12,678 nt of DNA from Candidatus Gastranaerophilales bacterium. Lineage in GTDB: Bacteria; Cyanobacteriota; Vampirovibrionia; Gastranaerophilales; UBA9971. Positions within the stretch are counted from its first letter, which is position 1, and each line of letters opens with the position of its first letter. The position numbers were made by a program, and so were the translations under genes. Shown one piece after another: positions 1 to 5,713 of the stretch. The DNA is taken from contig JANQGS010000020.1 in the NCBI GenBank assembly GCA_028277195.1, forward strand, positions 1-12,678. The letters run 5' to 3'. Under the pieces are notes generated by a model. The model had not been told where the DNA came from. It did no database searches and worked only from the letters and a program-made list of their open reading frames with translations.

Positions 1-23
1 TTATCAAAATTCTATTGAAAAAT

Positions 24-44
24 TTGGGCGGCGCAGCCGCCCAA
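24..44. other. GC-rich hairpin, 9-bp perfect stem
   Basis: TTGGGCGGC, loop GCA, GCCGCCCAA forms an uninterrupted 9-bp stem. Read on the minus strand it is followed by ATTTTTC, which looks like an intrinsic terminator for leftward transcription, although no minus-strand gene lies to its right. On the plus strand there is no T-run. The right arm (37-42, CCGCCC) can instead pair with GGGCGG at 53-58, so this hairpin competes with the neighbouring G-tract. Confidence 0.55.
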
Positions 45-52
45 TCCACTGA

Positions 53-67
53 GGGCGGGAGGGTGGG
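53..67 (+). other. Perfect G3N1 quadruplex motif
   Basis: GGGCGGGAGGGTGGG consists of four runs of three G separated by single-base loops (C, A, T). This is the loop arrangement known to give the most stable parallel quadruplexes in vitro. It lies on the plus strand inside the 1-79 inverted repeat. Whether it folds in the cell is not shown by the sequence. Confidence 0.6.
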
Positions 68-114
68 ATATTTTGATAAAATTTTTTGCGAATAATAGCC
101 TGAACTGTTGTATC

Positions 115-143
115 TTGACTTAAAAATAAACTTATATTAATAT
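115..143 (+). promoter_or_regulatory. Candidate sigma-70-type promoter for the sulfite reduction operon
   Basis: TTGACT (115-120) is followed after 17 bp by TAATAT (138-143). The first box matches the -35 consensus at five of six positions and the second matches the -10 consensus at four of six. It is the best such pair found by eye in the leader. Transcription would begin near 150 and leave a roughly 190-nt untranslated leader before the first gene. Confidence 0.45.
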
Positions 144-156
144 TCGGTTAACCGAA
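143..156. promoter_or_regulatory. 14-bp perfect palindrome, candidate operator
   Basis: TTCGGTTAACCGAA is a perfect palindrome that begins at the last base of the candidate -10 box and covers the expected start site. That position suits repression by a dimeric regulator. A further half-site, CCGAAAG, recurs at 171-177 in the same orientation as the copy at 152-158, 19 bp downstream. No regulator gene is present in the window, and the motif does not match an operator I can name. Confidence 0.45.
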
Positions 157-244
157 AGCAATTTTGCAAGCCGAAAGGTTTTTATTAAATTATGAAGATT
201 AATTTTATAAATAAAAATAACCGTAAAGAATCAATGTGTATGAT

Positions 245-318
245 GGGCCGCAACGGACCTGTGGATTAACTTTTGCGCATACAAAGTTTTGAAATACAGG
301 TCTGTGTCCAGGACCTGT
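245..318 (+). promoter_or_regulatory. Leader with alternative hairpins, possible attenuator or riboswitch
   Basis: GGACCTGTG occurs twice (255-263 and 311-319), and its partner ACAGGTC lies between them (296-302). The partner can pair with 256-262 or with 312-318, but not with both. The downstream hairpin has a 7-bp stem and a 9-nt loop, plus possible wobble pairs. The upstream copy can also form a short hairpin with 245-250, with one G-A mismatch inside. Only a weak T-rich stretch (GTTTTAGTTT) follows, so a classical terminator is not evident. I do not recognise a known riboswitch class; SAM, cobalamin, T-box and Moco cores were looked for by eye. Confidence 0.35.
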
Positions 319-343
319 GTTTTAGTTTAGCCAGGAAATTGTA

Positions 344-1750
344 ATGATAAAAATACCGGAAGACATAATAGTTTATACAAAAAATCACAGGGCAAAAATT
401 CAGGAAATTTTAAACACATCGCTTGCCCCGGCAGAAAAGAAAAAATACCTCTCGTCAATGGGAATTTATGAAGAGCGCGATGCTAATACCTGTATGGTAA
501 GAGTAAGAAATCCGGCGGGCGTTATTTCCTTACAGGAATTAAAAATAATCAGTGAACTTGCGGATAAGTATGCCCGGGGCGAAATTCATTTTACCACAAG
601 GCAGGATATACAATTCCACAGGGTAAGGATTGAAAACACTCCTGACCTGGCGGAAAAATTGATGGAAGCAAACCTGTACACCAGGGGAAGCGGCGGGAAT
701 AGCGTAAGAAATATCGCCTGTTCCCCGCTTTCCGGGGTTGACCCGCATGAGGTTTTTGATGTTACGCCATATGCCGTTCAAGCAATGGAATACCTCTTAA
801 ATGATGCTGATTCCTTTCAACTGCCGCGAAAGTTCAAAATTGCTTTTTCAAATTCCCCAAAAGATACAGCATACGCCGCCATTGCTGATTTGGGTTTTAT
901 TGCCAAAATACAGGGTAAACAGAGGGGTTTTGAAGTTTATGGAGCCGGCGGGCTGGGAAGAAACCCGGCAACAGGAATAAAATTATCCGCTTTTATCCCG
1001 GCTGGAGAGGTTTTTCATTATATTTTCGCGATGAAAGATTTATTCTGCGGGGAGGGTGACAGAGAAAACAGGAATAAAGCCCGCATAAGATATATTTTAT
1101 TCAGGCTGGGCGAAGGTGAGTTTAAAAACAGGTTCAGGCAATATTTAAAAAAAGCTGAAGAGAAATACAGCTTCTGTCATGCTCGACTCGATTTAACCTC
1201 TCAAGAAACATTGAAGCAAGCCCAGGGTGATAGAAAACCTTTATATATTCATCCTGAAAACGGATTTATAAACACAAAGAGATTAAATAAAATAATTAAT
1301 TTTATTGAAAACCTCTCCTATGGAACCACTCTTCGCCTTGCCGGAACACAGGGCTTTTATGTGAGGAATTTAGAGCGGGAAGACGCCCGAAAGTTAGCTG
1401 AAATGATATCTGAATACTCATCAGAAGATTACCCGATAACCTGTGTTGGGTCTTCAATCTGCAAAATCGGGATATGTAAGTCACAAGAACTTGCCAGGGC
1501 AATAAAGGATAAATTTAAACACAAAAAATTACCTGAAATATTTATCTCAGGATGCCATAATTCCTGCGGAAAACATCAAATCGGACAAGTCGGGCTCTGC
1601 GGAAAACTTACAAAAACACCTGAGGGCATGATTGAAGCATACAGCATCTTTTTCAATGGTAACGCGGGGGCGGGAAAAACAAAATTCGGCGAATATTTTG
1701 GCGAGCTAACAGCAGATAAAATACCGGAGTTTTTATATGAAAACCTGTGA
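344..1750 (+). CDS. Siroheme/[4Fe-4S] sulfite (or nitrite) reductase
   Basis: The likely role is the six-electron reduction of sulfite to sulfide in the cytoplasm. The 468-aa protein has the family's duplicated plan: a ferredoxin-like half domain (about 50-115), a siroheme/iron-sulfur half, a second ferredoxin-like half (about 302-350) and the cluster-binding half. The four cluster cysteines are C367 and C373 (C-x5-C) and C404 and C408 (C-x3-C). TTRQD around R86, R122 and LPRKFK at 160-165 match anion- and siroheme-contacting positions known in the family. Residues 277-298 are encoded by an inserted palindromic repeat. AGGAA at 333-337 supports the ATG. The last 14 bp overlap aprA. Single-subunit sulfite and nitrite reductases are hard to separate by sequence; the apr genes next door favour sulfite. 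The protein is shorter than E. coli CysI. Confidence 0.9.
   Translation: MIKIPEDIIVYTKNHRAKIQEILNTSLAPAEKKKYLSSMGIYEERDANTCMVRVRNPAGVISLQELKIISELADKYARGEIHFTTRQDIQFHRVRIENTPDLAEKLMEANLYTRGSGGNSVRNIACSPLSGVDPHEVFDVTPYAVQAMEYLLNDADSFQLPRKFKIAFSNSPKDTAYAAIADLGFIAKIQGKQRGFEVYGAGGLGRNPATGIKLSAFIPAGEVFHYIFAMKDLFCGEGDRENRNKARIRYILFRLGEGEFKNRFRQYLKKAEEKYSFCHARLDLTSQETLKQAQGDRKPLYIHPENGFINTKRLNKIINFIENLSYGTTLRLAGTQGFYVRNLEREDARKLAEMISEYSSEDYPITCVGSSICKIGICKSQELARAIKDKFKHKKLPEIFISGCHNSCGKHQIGQVGLCGKLTKTPEGMIEAYSIFFNGNAGAGKTKFGEYFGELTADKIPEFLYENL
1172..1235. repeat. In-frame palindromic repeat inside the reductase gene
   Basis: This 64-bp stretch has imperfect inverted ends (TTCTGTCATGCT at 1172-1183 against AGGGTGATAGAA at 1224-1235). 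It encodes, in frame, a peptide containing SQETLKQAQGD. Near-identical peptides (RQETLKQVQGD) are a familiar product of dispersed palindromic repeats of many bacterial genomes when such a repeat falls in a coding region. It adds about 21 residues in the linker before the second ferredoxin-like half domain. The internal arms are degenerate, suggesting an old insertion. Identification rests on remembered family patterns, not on a search. Confidence 0.65.
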
Positions 1751-3413
1751 AACAGACGTGTTAATTATTGGCGGCGGCACAGCAGGATGCTTTTGCGCCT
1801 TAACTCTGGCTGAGAATTCTGACATCAGGGTAATAATTGCTGAAAAAGCCAACATTAAAAGAAGCGGATGCCTCGCCGCAGGGGTTAATGCTATTAATGC
1901 CCACATAAACCCCGGAGAGACCCCCGACTCTTTTCTTGAGTATGTTAAAAAGGATTCCGAGCAAGTTATAAGAGAGGACCTGGTTTATTCAACAGCCCGA
2001 AAGTTAAATAAAGTTACTGAAAAAATTGAACAGCTCGGACTCCCAATCCTTAAAGACGACAAAGGTAACTATGTTCAAAGAGGCAAGCGCGGCATAAAAA
2101 TCAACGGGGAAAACATAAAACCGATTTTAGCGAAGGCGGTGGAGGAAAAACCTTCCATAACCGTAATAAACAGATTAAATATTGTTGATTACCTGGTTAA
2201 TGAAGGCCGGGTATACGGAGCTTACGGTTTCTCGGTTGAAACAGAGGAATTTATCACCGTATACGCGAAAAAAACAGTTTGCGCAACAGGCGGAACCGCC
2301 GGATTATATAAATCAAACAACCCTGAGTGTTCAAGGCATAAAATGTGGTATAGCCCGTTTAACACAGGCGCGGGCTATGCAATGGGCATAAGGGCGGGAG
2401 CTGAGATGACGGGTTTTGAGATGAGGTTTATAGCCCTTCGCTGTAAGGATACGATTGCGCCCACAGGCACAATAGCGCATGGGCTGAAAGTTCCGCAAAT
2501 TAATCGTCACGGGGAGGAATATGTGCATAAATACGGAAAACCCGGTACGCATATAAGACTGTATGCCACCGTACAGGAAAATAAAGCCGGGAATGGCCCA
2601 TGTTACCTGAAAACAAAAGGTATTTCCAAAGAACAACAGGAAGAGCTCTTTAAGGCGTATTTAAACATGTCTCCTTCTCATATTTTAAAATGGCTGGAGA
2701 AAAATTCCGGCCCGGCCCGCGAAAATATTGAAATAGAGGGGACTGAGCCTTATATAACGGGCGGACATGCCGCAAGCGGTTATTGGGTTGATATAAACAG
2801 GAAAACGACCCTGGAAAGCCTTTATGCGGTTGGCGATGTAGCAGGCGGGAGCCCTAAAAAATATGTTACAGGTTGTTTTGCGGAGGGCGAAATCGCCGCT
2901 GAGTCAATAATAAAGGACTTAAAAAATAATTATGGGAAAAAATTAACTGAACGGGAATTAAATGAAAAATTTAACGGCATGACAAAATTTTTAAAAAATC
3001 CTGAAAATTCTTATTCAATTGAATTAATTGAAGAGGCTCTCCAGGAAATAATGGATAAATACGCCGGCGGTATTTCTGAACATTATGAATACAGTAAAAA
3101 AAAGCTGGAGCTGGCAAAAAACGAACTGAAAAATCTATTTGTACTATCACGCCGGCTAAAGGCAAATAATTTTCATGAATTAATGCTTATCTGTGAAATA
3201 ATTGACCGGCTGTATGTCGGGAAAGTATTGATAGAACACTTACTGGCCAGAAAGGAAACCCGGTGGCGCTGCTATCAGGAAAACACTGATTTTCCTCAAA
3301 AAGACAATAAAAACTGGCTTAAGTATGTTAACTCAAGGTATGAAAACGGTGAGGTAAAAATAATAACAAGAGACTTAATCAGAAAGGAAGAAATCTATGA
3401 GCATTCAAATTGA
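1737..3413 (+). CDS. aprA: Adenylylsulfate reductase alpha subunit (AprA-like flavoprotein)
   Basis: This is the FAD subunit expected to reduce adenylylsulfate to sulfite and AMP, working with AprB. The 558-aa protein opens with an FAD-binding segment (GGGTAG at 12-17). It shares AprA landmarks: the SGCLAAGVNAIN stretch (43-54), VIREDLVY (77-84), the KMWYSPFN segment with W204 (202-209), and RFIALRCKD (230-238), which match the region holding the substrate-contacting Trp and Arg of characterised AprA. A GGHAASGYW motif (342-350) and YAVGDVAGG (363-371) close the flavin site. The C-terminal helical part ends with an ETRWRCYQ-type stretch near 507. It is about 100 residues shorter than dissimilatory AprA (recalled as about 650). 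The start has GGAG at 1726-1729 and overlaps the reductase gene. It overlaps aprB by 17 bp. Fumarate reductase-type relatives are less likely given the AprB partner. Confidence 0.85.
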   Translation: MKTCETDVLIIGGGTAGCFCALTLAENSDIRVIIAEKANIKRSGCLAAGVNAINAHINPGETPDSFLEYVKKDSEQVIREDLVYSTARKLNKVTEKIEQLGLPILKDDKGNYVQRGKRGIKINGENIKPILAKAVEEKPSITVINRLNIVDYLVNEGRVYGAYGFSVETEEFITVYAKKTVCATGGTAGLYKSNNPECSRHKMWYSPFNTGAGYAMGIRAGAEMTGFEMRFIALRCKDTIAPTGTIAHGLKVPQINRHGEEYVHKYGKPGTHIRLYATVQENKAGNGPCYLKTKGISKEQQEELFKAYLNMSPSHILKWLEKNSGPARENIEIEGTEPYITGGHAASGYWVDINRKTTLESLYAVGDVAGGSPKKYVTGCFAEGEIAAESIIKDLKNNYGKKLTERELNEKFNGMTKFLKNPENSYSIELIEEALQEIMDKYAGGISEHYEYSKKKLELAKNELKNLFVLSRRLKANNFHELMLICEIIDRLYVGKVLIEHLLARKETRWRCYQENTDFPQKDNKNWLKYVNSRYENGEVKIITRDLIRKEEIYEHSN

Positions 3414-3714
3414 CAAAAACAAATGTATTTCCTGCGGCAAATGCCGGAATATTTGTCCGGGGAATTTAATATACAATGATTTGCGCGGGAAAGCATTCAT
3501 CAAATACCCCCAGGACTGCTGGGACTGCACCGCATGTGTTAAAGAATGCCCGGCACAGGCGATAAAGCTCTATTTGTCCGGAGATATTGGCGGTAATGGC
3601 GGGCATCTATATACGTCACAGGAAGAAAAAGGTTGCCTGGTATGGCATATGGTCGATAGGTTCGGCAGGGAAGAGGTTATAAAAATAAACAGGAAAGTAT
3701 CTAACAGGTATTAA
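3397..3714 (+). CDS. aprB: Adenylylsulfate reductase beta subunit (AprB-like, 2x[4Fe-4S])
   Basis: This small ferredoxin subunit passes electrons to the AprA flavin. Its 105 residues carry two cluster motifs, C10-x2-C13-x2-C16-x3-C20 and C41-x2-C44-x2-C47-x3-C51. W42 directly after C41 is the aromatic residue typical of AprB, proposed to relay electrons towards FAD. That residue distinguishes it from general ferredoxins. The tail (about 58-105, with GGHLYTSQEEKG and VWHMVDR) resembles the start of the AprB arm that wraps around AprA, but stops earlier: the usual subunit is about 150 aa. AAGGAAG (3384-3390) serves the ATG, which lies inside the aprA end. The stop codon TAA directly abuts the hemA ATG. 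Confidence 0.87.
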   Translation: MSIQIDKNKCISCGKCRNICPGNLIYNDLRGKAFIKYPQDCWDCTACVKECPAQAIKLYLSGDIGGNGGHLYTSQEEKGCLVWHMVDRFGREEVIKINRKVSNRY

Positions 3715-4641
3715 ATGATAGTAGCCGCAGGCATTGATTATAAGAACAGCCCGCTTGAGGTAAGGGAAACTTTTTCCCTTAACTCGGGCGGGCTTGATTC
3801 AATGGCTGAAACAATTACACTATCCACCTGCAACAGAAGCGAAATATACGCAAACTGCGATGAATTCGACATAGATTACCTGAGAGGCTTGTTTCCGGAA
3901 AATGTGGCTATTAAAAAAAATACTGAGGCTATAAGGCATTGTTTCAGGGTCGCGGCGGGACTTGAGTCAATGGTGGTCGGGGAAGACCAGATATTGGGCC
4001 AGGTTAAAGCCGCTTATGAAGCGGCAGTCGAAAATAAAAGCGGTGGAAAAATCCTTAACAGGTTGTTTTTAGACAGTATAACCGCGGCTAAAAAAATTAA
4101 AAACCTGACAGGTGTTTCATCAGGCAATTTATCGGTCGCGTCAATAGGCTTAAAGCTGCTGGAAGAGGCGCAAGGAGGCCTCTCAGGCAAAAAAGCCCTT
4201 ATAATCGGACTCGGCAAAATGAACCGGATTACTCACCAGATACTGACCAAAAAAAATCTTAAACAAATTTACGCAATCAACAGGAGTTCAACGGAAATCG
4301 CGTTTAAAGACAGGTATAATTATATTGACAGAGTTGATTTTATAGTAAGCTGTACATCCGCTCCGCACTTAATTATGCACAGGGAAAAGTTCTCGCGAAA
4401 TTATTCGGGGAATAAACCCTTGTATATATTGGATTTAGCAGTGCCAAGAGATATTGAGCCCGATGTGGAAACTATTCCGGGAATAAAATTATTTAAAATT
4501 GATGATATTCAAGGAATTGCGCGGGTAAACTACGAAAAACGCCTGTCATATATTAATGATGCGGAATTAATTATAAAAGAAGGTATGGAAAAATATTTAT
4601 CATGGCTGGAAAAAAATACTACCCGATTATGCTTGATATAG
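3715..4641 (+). CDS. hemA: Glutamyl-tRNA reductase, short form lacking the dimerisation domain
   Basis: This enzyme reduces glutamyl-tRNA to glutamate-1-semialdehyde, the first step of C5-pathway tetrapyrrole synthesis. LSTCNRSEIY (36-45) contains the catalytic cysteine, C39. GLESMVVGEDQILGQVK (82-98) is the family signature. The NADPH-binding domain follows, with GLGKMN (165-170) in place of the more usual GAGxM form. LAVPRDIEP (241-249) and DDIQGIARVNYEKR (263-276) end the NADPH domain. The protein then stops after YLSWLE, at 308 aa against the usual 410-450, so the C-terminal dimerisation domain is absent. The last 40 bp overlap the next gene in the -1 frame across a run of seven A (4610-4616), so a frameshift product fused to the next protein is possible. 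The ribosome site is weak (AGG near 3705), and coupling to aprB is likely. Confidence 0.88.
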   Translation: MIVAAGIDYKNSPLEVRETFSLNSGGLDSMAETITLSTCNRSEIYANCDEFDIDYLRGLFPENVAIKKNTEAIRHCFRVAAGLESMVVGEDQILGQVKAAYEAAVENKSGGKILNRLFLDSITAAKKIKNLTGVSSGNLSVASIGLKLLEEAQGGLSGKKALIIGLGKMNRITHQILTKKNLKQIYAINRSSTEIAFKDRYNYIDRVDFIVSCTSAPHLIMHREKFSRNYSGNKPLYILDLAVPRDIEPDVETIPGIKLFKIDDIQGIARVNYEKRLSYINDAELIIKEGMEKYLSWLEKNTTRLCLI

Positions 4642-5708
4642 AAAACAAAAACTGCCTTGTAATTGGCGGCGGGAATGTTGCCCTGCGAAAGATAAGGGCT
4701 TTACTCTCTTGCGGAGCAAGTGTTTCAGTCATAAGCGGGGACTTATGTCCTGAATTAAGGGAATTAGCAAAAACCGGACAGCCGGAGTGGCTCTCCAATA
4801 AATATAATTCCGAATTTATAACAGGAATTTTTCTTGTTATCGCGGCAACAGACGACCCTGAATTAAACAAAAAAATATACGAAGATTGCCAATACAGGAA
4901 TATTTTAATCAATATGGTCGATAAACCTGAATTATGCGGTTTTATTTTACCCGCTGTCTACCAGGAGGGGGATTTAACCGTTTCAGTGAGCACAAGCGGC
5001 AAAAGCCCTATGATGGCTAAACTTATCAGGGATGAATTAAAAAATAATGCCGAAATGTTGGATATAATAGGAAAAATAAGGGGTAAAACAAAGCAAAACA
5101 GGGAAATTATAATAGGCGCAAGAGGGAGCAAGCTGGCAATAAAACAGGCAGAAATAGTAATAAATGAAATAAAAAAATACATGCCTGAAATTGCGGTTAA
5201 TATCAAAAAAATTAAAACCCTTGGAGATAAAATGCCCGGAATTCCCCTTGATGAAATAAAGGAGGAAGACGTTTTCACAAGGGAGCTGGATAACGCGCTT
5301 TTGAACAATGAGATTGACCTTGCGGTGCACAGCCTGAAGGACTTACCGCGGGATTTACCGCGGGGATTGTCCGTAAAAATATTCCCTAAAAAGGAAGATT
5401 CACGGGATGTGTTAGTCAGCAGGAATAAATTAAGTTTGAACGAGTTGCCTGAAGGGGCGCTGATAGGCACAAGCAGCGCAAGAAGGACTGAACGGGTTAA
5501 GGACCTCAGGCCTGATTTAAATTTTGCGCCAATAAGGGGAAACATTGATGAACGCATAAAAAAAGTGGAAGATGGGCAGTATGACGCAACTATACTGGCA
5601 GCAGCCGGTTTGAACAGACTGGGGCTACAGGGCAAAATCGCGGAATATTTTGAGTTCCCGACAGCCCCGGGACAGGGCATGCTTGCTATAGTAACAAGGG
5701 AAGAATAA
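4602..5708 (+). CDS. cysG/hemC: CysG-type siroheme synthase fused to porphobilinogen deaminase lacking domain 3
   Basis: Residues 1-150 match precorrin-2 dehydrogenase/sirohydrochlorin ferrochelatase: KYYPIMLDI, NAD-binding IGGGNVALRK (21-30), the catalytic Asp position D107 in NMVDKPELCGF, and VSTSGKSPMMAKLIR (129-143). This half should make siroheme from precorrin-2. Residues 167-368 are a hydroxymethylbilane synthase: IGARGSKLA (171-179), AVHSLKDLP with D247, GTSSARR (289-295), IRGNIDER (311-318) and LAAAGLNRLGL (332-342). All domain 1 and 2 landmarks are present. The chain ends at APGQGMLAIVTREE, exactly where the third domain should begin. That domain carries the cysteine holding the dipyrromethane cofactor, and the HemC half has no cysteine at all. 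The next gene begins 6 bp later, leaving no room for the missing 80 or so residues. The ATG lacks a good ribosome site; AGG lies 18 nt upstream. Confidence 0.88.
   Translation: MAGKKYYPIMLDIENKNCLVIGGGNVALRKIRALLSCGASVSVISGDLCPELRELAKTGQPEWLSNKYNSEFITGIFLVIAATDDPELNKKIYEDCQYRNILINMVDKPELCGFILPAVYQEGDLTVSVSTSGKSPMMAKLIRDELKNNAEMLDIIGKIRGKTKQNREIIIGARGSKLAIKQAEIVINEIKKYMPEIAVNIKKIKTLGDKMPGIPLDEIKEEDVFTRELDNALLNNEIDLAVHSLKDLPRDLPRGLSVKIFPKKEDSRDVLVSRNKLSLNELPEGALIGTSSARRTERVKDLRPDLNFAPIRGNIDERIKKVEDGQYDATILAAAGLNRLGLQGKIAEYFEFPTAPGQGMLAIVTREE
4610..4616 (+). other. Run of seven A in the hemA/cysG overlap, possible slippage site
   Basis: In the hemA frame the bases read GAA AAA AAT, a possible A-AAA-AAT slippery heptamer. 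A -1 shift here would replace the last eight HemA residues and continue as YYPIMLDIENKN into the siroheme synthase. No strong stimulatory stem-loop is evident downstream, and AGG at 4581-4583 is further upstream than usual for a stimulatory ribosome site. A sequencing indel in the homopolymer would look the same. Confidence 0.3.
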
Positions 5709-5713
5709 TTACA

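Larger units (their letters stand above)
1..79. repeat. Inverted-repeat element with GC hairpin and G-quadruplex motif
   Basis: The first ten bases (TTATCAAAAT) are the exact reverse complement of bases 70-79, so the segment is bounded by a perfect 10-bp inverted repeat. The left copy touches the window edge and may extend further. Inside are a perfect 9-bp stem with a 3-nt loop (24-44) and a G-rich tract (53-67). No protein is encoded. The layout resembles a small non-autonomous or palindromic dispersed repeat, but copies elsewhere cannot be checked here. It could equally be the structured end of an upstream gene. Confidence 0.5.

Noticed and set aside
24..44. Intrinsic terminator of a minus-strand gene
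   Set aside because: Hairpin plus T-run fits on the minus strand, but no minus-strand gene lies between here and the plus-strand operon for it to terminate.
241..343. Known riboswitch class (SAM, cobalamin, T-box, Moco) in the operon leader
   Set aside because: None of the conserved core motifs of these classes was found by eye, so only an unassigned switch-like structure is reported.
4958..5680. Long minus-strand open frame (240 codons) opposite the cysG/hemC fusion
   Set aside because: The predicted protein is a low-complexity mix of Ser, Leu, Phe and Ile with no recognisable motif, and the plus-strand frame encodes two clear enzyme domains. It is the antisense shadow of that gene.
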